Positions 17,597 through 28,759 of a stretch of DNA of 64,000 nt are shown here, in pieces. The DNA is from Pelagibius sp040217155 (GTDB lineage Bacteria; Pseudomonadota; Alphaproteobacteria; Kiloniellales; Kiloniellaceae). The stretch's first letter is position 1. Each line of letters opens with the position of its first letter. Under the pieces are notes generated by a model. It was not told where the DNA came from. It saw only the letters and a program-made list of their open reading frames with translations, and searched no databases. Both the position numbers and the translations under genes were made by a program. The stretch is from positions 1 to 64,000 of the forward strand of contig JAVJNS010000018.1 of assembly GCA_040217155.1 (NCBI GenBank). The letters run 5' to 3'.

Positions 17597-17974
17597 ATGC
17601 TTCGCGCGCTGCTGCACTGCACCGTCCTCGTTCTCCTGGTTGTCCTGGCCACAATGGTGTCTGGTGGCGCCCTGGCGCAGAACGCGGATGGTTATCTTTC
17701 CGGCATTCCCGACTTGCCTCTGATGCCGGGCTTGCGGGAACTGCCGGACGGCGGTCTGGTGTTCGACAAGCCCGGTGGCCGCATTGTCGAGACCTTCGCC
17801 GAAGGGGCCATGACGTCAATGGCGGTGCGCGGGTTCTACGACGAAACACTGCCGCAGCTCGGCTGGCGCCGCGAGGGGCGGGGCACCTATCTGCGCGAAG
17901 GCGAGCGTCTTAATCTGGAACTCGAACAGAACGCCGGAAGCGTGACTGTTCATTTCAGGTTGATTCCGGACTGA
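17597..17974 (+). CDS. Small exported hypothetical protein
   Basis: 125 residues with a clear signal peptide (hydrophobic stretch about 8-24, cleavage near GALAQ). The mature part is about 95 residues of mixed character, with LGWRREGRGTYLREGERLNL in the middle and predicted beta strands at the end. I recall similar proteins between mutM and an enoyl-CoA hydratase gene in Rhodospirillales, but no function. No Cys in the mature part and no lipobox. Confidence 0.7.
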   Translation: MLRALLHCTVLVLLVVLATMVSGGALAQNADGYLSGIPDLPLMPGLRELPDGGLVFDKPGGRIVETFAEGAMTSMAVRGFYDETLPQLGWRREGRGTYLREGERLNLELEQNAGSVTVHFRLIPD

Positions 17975-18058
17975 GGCGGGTAGCGCCGGCGCGACGTTTC
18001 GTCTGCACAGCTTGGACCGCACTGATTACGTAAGATGGCAGGCAAGAAGGATAGAGTC

Positions 18059-18835
18059 ATGAGTTACGAAAACATTATCGTCGAGAAGGAAGATGGCGTC
18101 GGGGTGATCACCCTCAATCGCCCCAAGGCCCTCAACGCTCTTTGCAAGGCACTGATTGAGGACATGGAGCGCGCGCTTGACGACCTGGAAAGTGACGATG
18201 CCATCGGCTGCATCCTGATCACCGGATCGGAGAAGGCCTTCGCTGCCGGCGCCGACATCAAGGAGATGAAGGACAAGACCTATCAGCAGGCCTTCGCCGA
18301 GGATTTCATCACCGAAGGTTGGGAGCGCCTGGCCAAGACTCGCAAGCCGGTGGTCGCGGCGGTGGCCGGCTATGCTTTGGGCGGCGGCTGTGAGATCGCC
18401 ATGATGTGTGATTTCATTCTCGCTGCCGATACGGCGAAGTTCGGTCAGCCTGAAATTACCATCGGAACCATTCCCGGTTCCGGCGGCACCCAGCGGTTGA
18501 CCCGGTTCATCGGCAAATCGAAAGCCATGGAGCTTTGCCTGACCGGACGGATGATGGACGCCGAAGAGGCCGAACGCGCAGGTTTGGTGGCGCGGGTCGT
18601 GCCCGCGCCGGAACTGCTCGATGAGGCATTGAAGGTGGCGCGCAAAATTGCCGGCCTGTCTCGACCGGTGGTCATGATGGCCAAGGAGTCTGTGAACCGG
18701 GCCTATGAGACGACTTTGGCCGAAGGGATCAAATTCGAGCGCCGGGTGTTCCATGCCACCTTTGCCCTGGACGATCAGAAGGAAGGGATGTCGGCCTTCG
18801 CCGAGAAGCGCACGCCGGCCTGGAAAAATCGCTGA
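18059..18835 (+). CDS. Enoyl-CoA hydratase (crotonase family)
   Basis: 258 residues from MSYENIIVE, the usual family start; an ATG at 18035 would add eight atypical residues. The oxyanion-hole segments are KAFAAGADIKEM (about 59-70) and YALGGGCEIAMMCDF (about 104-118). The two catalytic Glu of true hydratases are kept: one in GGGCEIAMM, one in GQPEITIGTIPGSGGTQRL. It hydrates 2-trans-enoyl-CoA in beta-oxidation. It lies between a small secreted protein and rpsT with no other beta-oxidation gene nearby. Confidence 0.92.
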   Translation: MSYENIIVEKEDGVGVITLNRPKALNALCKALIEDMERALDDLESDDAIGCILITGSEKAFAAGADIKEMKDKTYQQAFAEDFITEGWERLAKTRKPVVAAVAGYALGGGCEIAMMCDFILAADTAKFGQPEITIGTIPGSGGTQRLTRFIGKSKAMELCLTGRMMDAEEAERAGLVARVVPAPELLDEALKVARKIAGLSRPVVMMAKESVNRAYETTLAEGIKFERRVFHATFALDDQKEGMSAFAEKRTPAWKNR

Positions 18836-18878
18836 ATTGCTGGCTCCTTTGTCCTGTAATTCGGGGTTCAATGGCCGC

Positions 18879-18907
18879 TTGACGGGGCCGAGGGCGAGGG
18901 CTATAAC
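18879..18907 (+). promoter_or_regulatory. Promoter of rpsT
   Basis: TTGACG (18879-18884), 17-bp spacer, TATAAC (18902-18907). This is the best sigma-70-like promoter in the window, as expected for a ribosomal protein gene. Transcription from about 18914 gives a leader of about 33 nt. Confidence 0.8.
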
Positions 18908-18946
18908 CCCGCCTTCCTCATGCACTGAGAATGACGTTTTAAGCAA

Positions 18947-19210
18947 ATGGCACATCACAAGTCTGCCAAACAGCGGATCCGCCGCAACGCCCGCCGGGAA
19001 GACATCAACGGCGCGCGGGTTGGCCGCATTCGTACCTATGTGAAGGCAGTTGAGCTGGCGATTGCCGGCGGCGACAAGACCGAGGCCCAAGCGGCCCTGC
19101 AAGCGGCTCAACCTGAGTTGGCCCGCGGGGTGCGGAGCGGCGTTCTGCACCGGAACACCGCATCGCGTAAGCTGTCGCGTCTTTCGGCACGCGTCAAAGC
19201 GATCGCTTAA
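18947..19210 (+). CDS. rpsT: 30S ribosomal protein S20
   Basis: 87 residues, highly basic. It begins AHHKSAKQRIRRNARR after Met, the standard S20 N-terminus, and ends with the conserved GVLHRNTASRKLSRLSARV. It binds 16S rRNA early in small-subunit assembly. Transcribed on its own between a strong promoter and a strong terminator, upstream of dnaA, as in many alphaproteobacteria. Confidence 0.97.
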   Translation: MAHHKSAKQRIRRNARREDINGARVGRIRTYVKAVELAIAGGDKTEAQAALQAAQPELARGVRSGVLHRNTASRKLSRLSARVKAIA

Positions 19211-19247
19211 GTCCGCTTCGACCGGATATCTCCGGGACGGGATGATG

Positions 19248-19278
19248 CCGCGCCTTCCATGATGAAGGCGCGGTTTTT
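19248..19278 (+). terminator. Rho-independent terminator of rpsT
   Basis: A perfect 10-bp stem CCGCGCCTTC / GAAGGCGCGG around a 6-nt loop, followed at once by TTTTT. It lies 38 bp after the rpsT stop and separates it from dnaA. Confidence 0.92.
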
Positions 19279-19767
19279 CGTGTTTGTGTCGTACCCCGGT
19301 CCCAACTGATGAGGTTGGACCAATCGGAATGACTCTATCGCGGCAAAACTTTTGCGGTGGTGTTGCAGATTCGGTTCGGCGGCAAAAAAAATACCGTTCC
19401 CTTTTCGATCCGCTTGTCACCCCAAGTCTATGTGGGTACATTAACTCCATCGCGCTTGGGGGCTCTGAGTAAGAAAATCTGGGAAAAAACCTAATAATAA
19501 GCCGCGCTGGTCAAGTAAAACTTATGTTGAATTATTGTACTTGCTGTAAACGCGGCGCAGGCTAGACGCTTCTCTCGGCCATCGTTTTTTTCCGACCCTC
19601 CTGGCTCTTGGAGCCTCTTTCAAGCCGATTGCTGGAACAACTAATGAAGAACAAGGTAGGTGGCCACGCCATGGACGATGCTTGTGCTTTCGTTGGGTTT
19701 TACCTCGCGCAGTCGCAGAGTTTCGTTCGGGTCGCAGTGCGCATGCCGTTTGGGGGGAAAGCCTAAG
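19279..19767. other. Gene-free region upstream of dnaA
   Basis: 489 bp with no credible coding frame, richer in A+T than its surroundings (notably about 19460-19560). It contains a candidate dnaA promoter (19414-19442) and several A-tracts. I looked for a cluster of TTATNCACA DnaA boxes in either orientation and found none, only one poor match near 19430. So I do not call an origin here, although the AT-rich stretch is of the right kind. Confidence 0.6.
19414..19442 (+). promoter_or_regulatory. Candidate dnaA promoter
   Basis: TTGTCA (19414-19419), 17-bp spacer, TACATT (19437-19442). The leader to the chosen dnaA start would be about 320 nt, which is long; other promoters in the AT-rich stretch nearer the gene are possible. 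Confidence 0.4.
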
Positions 19768-21237
19768 ATGCTTGGTAGTGAAGGTGAGGCGACGGTCATC
19801 GAGCAGTGGGGTCGTGTGCGTGGACGCTTGCGTGCAGAGGTGGGCGAGGCGGCTTACCGCAGTTGGCTGAAGCCGCTGACACTTGCGGGCTCGCGCAACG
19901 GCAAGCTGCGCCTCGCGGTGCCAACACGTTTCATGCGTGATTGGGTTGCGAGCAACTACGCAGAGCGCCTGCATCTTTTGTGGAGCGAAGAGGATCCGGA
20001 TATTGGCGGCATCGAGGTCGTGGTGCAACCTCCGGCACGGCCGACTCCGAAACCCGGTACCGCGGCGGCGCTCATCGGTGGAGTCAATGATTCCTGCAGC
20101 GAGTCGCCCTGCAGCGGCGTGGCGTCGTCGGGCGCCCGGACCGTCGTGGGTTCTTCGCAAAGCAAAGGGCAGACTGTGTCATCGGTGAACTCGACCCCTT
20201 CAGGGCGCGACGACATCTCTGCTCCCCTGGATCCGCGCTTGACCTTCGACAACTTCGTCGTCGGCAAGCCGAATGAATTGGCCTATGCCGCGGCGCGGCG
20301 TGTTGCCGAGGCTCCGTCAGCGCCATTCAACCCGTTGTTTCTCTACGGCGGCGTTGGACTCGGCAAGACCCATCTGATGCACGCGATCGGTCTTCATATC
20401 AAGAAGCAGGGCCCGGAGCGGCGCATCATCTATCTTTCCGCCGAGAAGTTCATGTACCAGTTCGTGCGCGCGCTACGCACCAAGGATACCATGGCTTTCA
20501 AGGAACAATTCCGCTCTGTCGACGTGTTGATGATCGACGATGTGCAGTTCATCGGTGGACGCGAGGCGACGCAGGAAGAGTTCTTTCACACCTTCAACGC
20601 GCTGGTCGATTCAAACCGCCAGGTCATCATTTCCGCCGACAAGAGTCCGAGCGATCTGGAGGGCGTCGAAGAGCGCATGCGGTCGCGACTTGGCTGGGGG
20701 CTGGTGGCGGATATCCATCCCACCACTTACGAACTGCGCCTGGGAATTCTGCAGGCCAAGGCCGAAAATTCCAGCACCGAGATTCCAGTAAAGGTGCTGG
20801 AGTTCCTGGCTCACAAGATTACTTCCAACGTGCGTGAACTGGAGGGGGCGCTGAACCGCATTATGGCGCACGCCACCCTGGTCGGCCGGCCGACCACCCT
20901 GGAGACCACTCAGGAGGTGCTGCACGACCTGCTGCGCGCCAATGACCGTCGGGTCACCATCGAAGAGATTCAAAAACGCGTTTCCGCACATTTCAATGTG
21001 CGTATCGCCGACATGCATTCCGCCCGCCGCGCCCGCGCCGTGGCTCGGCCGCGCCAGGTCGCCATGTACCTCTCCAAGCAGTTGACGTCCCGCTCGCTGC
21101 CGGAAATCGGCCGCAAATTCGGCGGCCGGGACCATACGACGGTGATGCATGCGGTGCGGAAGGTGGAGGAGTTGAAGGCCACCGATTCCAGCTTCGCTGA
21201 AGATGTGGAGCTGCTGCGGCGCATGTTGGAGGCCTGA
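19768..21237 (+). CDS. dnaA: Chromosomal replication initiator protein DnaA
   Basis: 489 residues from MLGSEGEATVIEQW; the frame is open to 19660 but those residues do not look like DnaA. A GGGGGGAAAG tract lies 7 bp before the ATG. Domain I occupies about 1-90 and a variable linker about 91-150. The AAA+ core has Walker A GGVGLGKTHLMHAIG (about 194-208), Walker B VLMIDDVQFIGG and sensor-type RMRSRLGWGL. The C-terminal helix-turn-helix ends with the DnaA signature GGRDHTTVMHAVRKVEEL (about 451-468). It initiates replication at oriC. Confidence 0.97.
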   Translation: MLGSEGEATVIEQWGRVRGRLRAEVGEAAYRSWLKPLTLAGSRNGKLRLAVPTRFMRDWVASNYAERLHLLWSEEDPDIGGIEVVVQPPARPTPKPGTAAALIGGVNDSCSESPCSGVASSGARTVVGSSQSKGQTVSSVNSTPSGRDDISAPLDPRLTFDNFVVGKPNELAYAAARRVAEAPSAPFNPLFLYGGVGLGKTHLMHAIGLHIKKQGPERRIIYLSAEKFMYQFVRALRTKDTMAFKEQFRSVDVLMIDDVQFIGGREATQEEFFHTFNALVDSNRQVIISADKSPSDLEGVEERMRSRLGWGLVADIHPTTYELRLGILQAKAENSSTEIPVKVLEFLAHKITSNVRELEGALNRIMAHATLVGRPTTLETTQEVLHDLLRANDRRVTIEEIQKRVSAHFNVRIADMHSARRARAVARPRQVAMYLSKQLTSRSLPEIGRKFGGRDHTTVMHAVRKVEELKATDSSFAEDVELLRRMLEA

Positions 21238-21642
21238 TTCCGGCCTTCCGGGCGGTTCCCGGCCATTTCCGCGCTGAAACGGGTGGGAAAAGTCAGCCAA
21301 AAGAGTCGCTTAGCAAGTGCACCAGCCGCCCCCGGCCAGGGGGTCGGTTGAACCGGCGCAACTGCGCTTAAAGCTTACGTTTTCGACCTTTCATGCTATA
21401 CTCCGCGACCGCGCTGCGGAGCCGCATTTTTGGGCTCGCGCGCGCGGTGCCGATGGGTTCCGATTTTGCTGTGCGCGGCTGGCGCGTCGCAGTGATGGAA
21501 GGGGCCGCGCGGGGTCCGGTCTGGAACTCCACATCATACGCGTACACGACAAGGATTTGCGTACAAGAAGGGGGCGGAAAAGTCCCCCAAAGGCACCCAA
21601 GCGAACGATCAACACCAACGCCCGAAGGCCAAGCGTCCCATC
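21238..21642. other. Gene-free region between dnaA and dnaN
   Basis: 405 bp without a supported gene. A good -10-like TATACT lies at 21397-21402 with only a weak -35 (TTACGT, 16 bp upstream), a possible dnaN promoter. GGGGG...CCCCC at about 21570-21595 could form a short hairpin. I saw no DnaA box. Confidence 0.5.
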
Positions 21643-22761
21643 ATGAAGTTGACCATTGAACGCGCTGCGCTCCTCAAATCCCTCACGCACGTGCAAAGCG
21701 TCGTGGAGCGCCGCAACACCATTCCCATTCTGTCCAACGTACTGATCGAGTCCGATGGGTCCGCTCTGTCGCTGACCGCTACCGACATGGACCTTACCGT
21801 GATCGACAAGATCGCTGCGGAGGTGGGTCAGCCCGGCGCGACCACGGCCCCGGCCCATACGCTCTACGACATTGTGCGCAAGCTGCCCGACGGCGCGCAG
21901 GTAGAGATTGAGGCCGGCGGCGAGGATGCGCGCCTGAAGCTGAAAGCCGGGCGCTCGGTTTTTACCCTGGCGACCTTGCCGCGCGAGGATTTTCCAGTGA
22001 CATCCGGCGATGATTTGCCGCAGAGCTTCACTCTGCAGGCCGGTGAGTTGAAAACCCTCATCGACCGTACGCGCTTTGCAATTTCCACCGAGGAAACGCG
22101 CTACTATCTGAACGGCATTTTCCTGCATGCTGCACAGAGCGACAACATGGCCGTATTGCGCGCGGTGGCGACGGACGGCCACCGCCTGGCGCGTGTCGAG
22201 ATGCCGCTTCCCGAGGCGGCTAAGGACATGCCCGGTGTTATTGTCCCGCGCAAAACGGTGAGCGAACTCCGCCGTCTCGTCGAAGGCGTCGACGACCCGG
22301 TCGAAATTTCGCTGTCGGACACCAAGATACGCTTCGCTTTTGGCTCGACCGTCCTGACCTCTAAGCTGATTGACGGCACTTTCCCGGACTACGAACGGGT
22401 GATTCCCGCCGGCAACGACAAGGTGTTGGAGGTCGATTGCAAGTCTTTCGCCGAGGCGGTGGATCGCGTTTCCACCATTTCCTCGGAAAAGAGTCGCGCT
22501 GTGAAGATGGCCGTCAACAGCGGCGCCCTGACGCTCACGGCCAACAGCCCGGAAAACGGCACCGCCATCGAGGAACTGGAAATCGACTATGACGGTGCCG
22601 GCATCGAGATTGGCTTTAATTCCCGCTACCTGCTGGATATTGCCCAGCAAATCGAGGGCGAGGCGGCGCAGTTCACCATGGCCGATGCGGCATCGCCGAC
22701 CATCGTGCGAGAAGTGGCGGACAACAGCGCGCTATACGTGCTGATGCCGATGCGTGTGTGA
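21643..22761 (+). CDS. dnaN: DNA polymerase III sliding clamp (beta subunit)
   Basis: 372 residues with the three repeated clamp domains. It starts MKLTIERAALLKSLTHVQSV, and shows VERRNTIPILSNVLIE (about 22-37) and the C-terminal signature ALYVLMPMRV. The dimer encircles DNA and tethers polymerase. There is no strong Shine-Dalgarno in front of the ATG. It is followed by recF after about 50 bp, the usual order. Confidence 0.97.
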   Translation: MKLTIERAALLKSLTHVQSVVERRNTIPILSNVLIESDGSALSLTATDMDLTVIDKIAAEVGQPGATTAPAHTLYDIVRKLPDGAQVEIEAGGEDARLKLKAGRSVFTLATLPREDFPVTSGDDLPQSFTLQAGELKTLIDRTRFAISTEETRYYLNGIFLHAAQSDNMAVLRAVATDGHRLARVEMPLPEAAKDMPGVIVPRKTVSELRRLVEGVDDPVEISLSDTKIRFAFGSTVLTSKLIDGTFPDYERVIPAGNDKVLEVDCKSFAEAVDRVSTISSEKSRAVKMAVNSGALTLTANSPENGTAIEELEIDYDGAGIEIGFNSRYLLDIAQQIEGEAAQFTMADAASPTIVREVADNSALYVLMPMRV

Positions 22762-22810
22762 TGCGAAGCCGCACGATGGGTCATAGGCGCAACAACGACC
22801 GTCATCCCTC

Positions 22811-24031
22811 TTGCTGACATCCGTCGCCCTCGGCGGCACGGGGCCCGGCGCCGTGTCGCATCGCAAAGCTGAAACCGGTGTCTGGCTTAGCCGGTTGTTG
22901 GTGACGCGGTTCCGCTGCTACACCCAGGCTGAGTTGCGCCTGGAAGCAACGCCAGTTGTTCTCACGGGGCCCAACGGGGCCGGCAAGACCAATCTCCTGG
23001 AGGCGATATCCTTTCTCTCGCCCGGCAGAGGTCTGCGCCGCGCGCGCCTCAGTGAAATCGACCGGTGTGTGCCCGGAAGTGTGGCGGACGGCACCTGGGC
23101 GGTGGCGGCGACGGCGATAACGCCCGACGGACCACGTGACCTCGGCAGCGGACGCGATCCCGGCCAGAGCGGCGATGTGACACGCGAGCGGCGTCTGGTG
23201 AAGGTTGACGGTGCTGCTGCGCGCGGCCATCAGGCGCTGGCTGAAGTAATGTCAGTGGTTTGGCTCACACCTCAAATGGATGGCCTCTTTCGCGAGAGCG
23301 CCGGCGGGCGGCGGCGCTTTCTGGATCGCCTGGTGTATGGCTTTGACCCGGAACATTCGGCGCGCTGCAACGCCTACGAGCACGCACTGCGCGAGCGCGC
23401 GCGCCTGTTAAAGAGTGGGCGTGGCGATGCCGCCTGGCTGGCTTCATTGGAGGAGTCCATGGCGACACGCGGTGTTGCGATCGCCGCGGCCCGCCTTGAT
23501 ATGGTGGAACGCCTGCAACAGGCCTGCGACGGCGCCGACGGGCCCTTTCCGAAGGCTGTGCTGGGGCTGGATGGCACGGTTGAGACGTGGTTGCGCTGTG
23601 GGCCGGCGTTGGCGGCGGAGGATCGACTGCGCGACGGCCTGGCCGAGAGGCGACCTCACGATGCCGAAGCTGGCGGCGCGAGCCTCGGGCCGCACCGCAG
23701 CGACCTACTGGCGACGCACCGGGACAAAGGCGTGGCGGCGGCGCTTTGTTCCACGGGGGAACAGAAGGCATTGCTGATCGCCATTCTCATGGCGCATGCC
23801 CGCCTGTTGACGCTCGAACGTGGTGCCGCGCCATTACTGCTGCTGGACGAAGTTGCGGCGCACCTGGATGCCCTGCGCCGCGCCGCGCTCTATGAAGAAA
23901 TTCTCGGCCTCGGCGCCCAGGCCTGGTTGACCGGGACCGATGTAGCGGACTTTCGAGGACTGCAGGGCCAAGCACAGTTCTTTTGCATCAATGACGGGGC
24001 TATCCGGACTGCGGCGGCCGGCCTTCCGTGA
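22811..24031 (+). CDS. recF: DNA replication and repair protein RecF
   Basis: 406 residues from a TTG; a GTG at 22853 is an equally good start and neither has a strong Shine-Dalgarno. Walker A is GPNGAGKTNLLEAISFLSPG (residues about 54-73), the SMC-like signature region is in LGPHRSDLL, and Walker B is LLLLDEVAAHLD (about 349-360). RecF loads RecA at gaps with RecO and RecR. An extra Gly/Asp-rich segment (about 105-125, DGPRDLGSGRDPGQSGD) makes it somewhat longer than the common 370 residues. Confidence 0.94.
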   Translation: MLTSVALGGTGPGAVSHRKAETGVWLSRLLVTRFRCYTQAELRLEATPVVLTGPNGAGKTNLLEAISFLSPGRGLRRARLSEIDRCVPGSVADGTWAVAATAITPDGPRDLGSGRDPGQSGDVTRERRLVKVDGAAARGHQALAEVMSVVWLTPQMDGLFRESAGGRRRFLDRLVYGFDPEHSARCNAYEHALRERARLLKSGRGDAAWLASLEESMATRGVAIAAARLDMVERLQQACDGADGPFPKAVLGLDGTVETWLRCGPALAAEDRLRDGLAERRPHDAEAGGASLGPHRSDLLATHRDKGVAAALCSTGEQKALLIAILMAHARLLTLERGAAPLLLLDEVAAHLDALRRAALYEEILGLGAQAWLTGTDVADFRGLQGQAQFFCINDGAIRTAAAGLP

Positions 24032-24094
24032 CTTTCCAGTCATATCCCGCCTGCCACGCCCGACGAAACAGACGATAAGTGAAATCAGGTTCCC

Positions 24095-26566
<2,472 letters not shown>

Positions 26567-26581
26567 GAGCTTTGGCGGCTG

Positions 26582-26627
26582 TGGGGCGCTGCGCCGCGAA
26601 GCCATGAACCAGGCTCACAGCGCCCCA
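26582..26627 (+). other. Long-stem hairpin downstream of gyrB
   Basis: TGGGGCGCTG (26582-26591) pairs perfectly with CAGCGCCCCA (26618-26627) around a 26-nt loop that has its own AGCC/GGCT inner pairing. There is no T-run, so it is not a typical intrinsic terminator; it may protect the gyrB mRNA 3' end or slow polymerase. Confidence 0.5.
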
Positions 26628-26694
26628 AGATTGCCACGAGACGAAGGCTCCGGATCTCTGGCGCCAAGTCCGGTATTTCACTATCAATAGGACC

Positions 26695-28755
26695 ATGGCC
26701 GAGAAGAATCGCTCCGCCAAGAAGCGCTCCAGCAAGAACGGGAGCGGCTCGAAGGGCCGCAAGGGTCAGTCGGCGCGCGGCCGCAAAGCGGTGCGCGCCG
26801 CCGGATTGCTGCGCCGTGTGGTCACCTGGTCTTTGGTGGCCGTCATCTGGTTTGGCGTGATGATCTCCGGTGTGCTCGGCTGGTACGCCTACGACCTGCC
26901 GGACCTCGGTGAGATCGAGAAGATGACGCGGCGTCCCAACGTCACCTTGGTGGCGGCCGACGGCACGCGGCTCGCCTCCTTCGGCGATCGTTTCGGCGCG
27001 ACCAGCAGCCTGCAGGAATTGCCGCCGCACCTGCCGGACGCCGTAATCTCAGTCGAGGACCGGCGCTTCTACAAGCACGGCGGTATTGATTTCCGGGGAC
27101 TTTTGCGCGCGGTCTATGTGAACATTCGCGACGGACGCATCTCTCAGGGCGGCTCGACGCTGACTCAGCAGCTCGCCAAGAATCTCTTCCTTACTTCCGA
27201 CCGCACCATCAAGCGCAAGATACAGGAAGTCATGCTGGCCTACTGGCTGGAGCATCGCTTCACCAAGGACCAGATTCTCACTATCTATCTGAACCGGGTC
27301 TATCTCGGTGCCGGAACCTATGGCGTCGACGCGGCATCGCGTCACTACTTCGGCAAGCCCGCGACGCGGGTCTCGCTCTACGAAGCGGCCTTGCTGGCGG
27401 GCCTCTTGAAAGCGCCATCGCGACTCAATCCTACAAATGACCCCGCTGGCGCCGAGCAGCGCGCCGCCCTGGTCCTGCAAACCATGGTCGAGGCTGGCTT
27501 CATCACTGAGGCGCAGGCCGAAACCGCGCTGCGGGAGAAATCACCCCAGCGCGTCGCCCGCGACGACATTGCCCCCTATTTCGCCGACTGGGTTCTGGCT
27601 CAGGTGCGCGACTACCTGGGGGATATCGACGACGATATCCGGGTGGTCACGACCCTCGATCCGACGCTCCAGGGGATCGCCAACGAAGATCTCGCGGCCG
27701 TGCTGACAGACGAAGGCGCGGCACGCCAAGTCGGGCAGGCGGCCTTGGTCAGCCTGGCGCCGGACGGTGCCGTGCGGGCCCTGGTCGGCGGCCGCAACTA
27801 TGGTGACAGCCAGTTCAACCGGGTGACCCAGGCGCTGCGTCAGCCGGGCTCGGCCTTTAAGGTCTTCGTTTATCTGGCGGGGCTGGAAGCCGGGATGACT
27901 CCCGACAGCACGGTCGAGGACGCGCCGGTGCGCATTGGCAAATGGACCCCCGGCAACTACGGCGATCGCTACTATGGTGAGGTCACTCTGCGTGAATCCT
28001 TTGCCCGCTCGATGAATTCGGTGGCCGTGCGGGTGTCCCAGAAGGTCGGCCCCAAAACCGTGATGGCCACGGCGCAACGGCTCGGAATTTCCAGTGAACT
28101 CCGGCCTACCGGCGGCATCGCTCTGGGGGCTTCGGAAGTGACCCTCCTGGAATTGACCGGCGCTTATGCCGTTTTCGCCAATCAGGGCCGGCGGGTCGCG
28201 CCTTATGGCATCACCGAAATTCGGGATGCGGAGGGCAAACTGCTGTTCCAGCGTGACCGCCGCCCGGCAGATCATGTGGTCTCGGCGCAACACCTGGCGC
28301 AGCTGTCGAATATGATGGCAGCGACTGTGGTTTGGGGTACAGGCAAGGCCGCGCGGCTGGGCCGCCCTGCCGCCGGTAAGACCGGCACAAGTCAGGACTT
28401 CCGCGATGCGTGGTTTGTCGGCTACACCGCTGAGCTTGTCACCGGTGTGTGGTTCGGCAATGACGACGGGACACCGATGAAGCAGGTAACCGGCGGCTCG
28501 TTGCCGGCGCGGCTCTGGGGCCGCTTCATGAAACGCGGCCTGGATGGCCTGCCGCAGCGCCCCTTGCCTGGCGGCGGCGACCTGATCGCCCAGAAGTCGG
28601 AGGACGACAGCATCGGCGGCTTCATCGGCCGTCTCCTGCAGGGCCTTACCTCTGACCAGCCGAGCGCCGCAAAGCGTCCCGCAAAGGAAAATCGCCCGGC
28701 GGCGCGCGAACGGGACGACAAACCCTTCTGGAAGCGCGAAGATCAGCGCGACTAA
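26695..28755 (+). CDS. Class A penicillin-binding protein (PBP1A type: transglycosylase plus transpeptidase)
   Basis: 686 residues. A very basic, Ser/Gly/Lys-rich cytoplasmic tail (1-38) precedes one membrane segment (about 42-66). The GT51 glycosyltransferase shows SVEDRRFYKHGGIDF (about 116-130) and QGGSTLTQQLAKNLFL (about 149-164). The transpeptidase shows the S*xxK site in RQPGSAFKVF (about 382-391), SMN (about 438) and KTGTSQDFRDAWFVGYT (about 562-578). The C-terminus is a charged, Arg/Lys-rich tail. It polymerises and cross-links peptidoglycan at the outer face of the inner membrane. Confidence 0.93.
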   Translation: MAEKNRSAKKRSSKNGSGSKGRKGQSARGRKAVRAAGLLRRVVTWSLVAVIWFGVMISGVLGWYAYDLPDLGEIEKMTRRPNVTLVAADGTRLASFGDRFGATSSLQELPPHLPDAVISVEDRRFYKHGGIDFRGLLRAVYVNIRDGRISQGGSTLTQQLAKNLFLTSDRTIKRKIQEVMLAYWLEHRFTKDQILTIYLNRVYLGAGTYGVDAASRHYFGKPATRVSLYEAALLAGLLKAPSRLNPTNDPAGAEQRAALVLQTMVEAGFITEAQAETALREKSPQRVARDDIAPYFADWVLAQVRDYLGDIDDDIRVVTTLDPTLQGIANEDLAAVLTDEGAARQVGQAALVSLAPDGAVRALVGGRNYGDSQFNRVTQALRQPGSAFKVFVYLAGLEAGMTPDSTVEDAPVRIGKWTPGNYGDRYYGEVTLRESFARSMNSVAVRVSQKVGPKTVMATAQRLGISSELRPTGGIALGASEVTLLELTGAYAVFANQGRRVAPYGITEIRDAEGKLLFQRDRRPADHVVSAQHLAQLSNMMAATVVWGTGKAARLGRPAAGKTGTSQDFRDAWFVGYTAELVTGVWFGNDDGTPMKQVTGGSLPARLWGRFMKRGLDGLPQRPLPGGGDLIAQKSEDDSIGGFIGRLLQGLTSDQPSAAKRPAKENRPAARERDDKPFWKREDQRD

Positions 28756-28759
28756 GGCG

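Noticed and set aside
21415..21431. TGCGG-AG-CCGCA before TTTTT as a terminator after dnaA.
   Set aside because: The loop is too small (2-4 nt) and the stem too short to be convincing.
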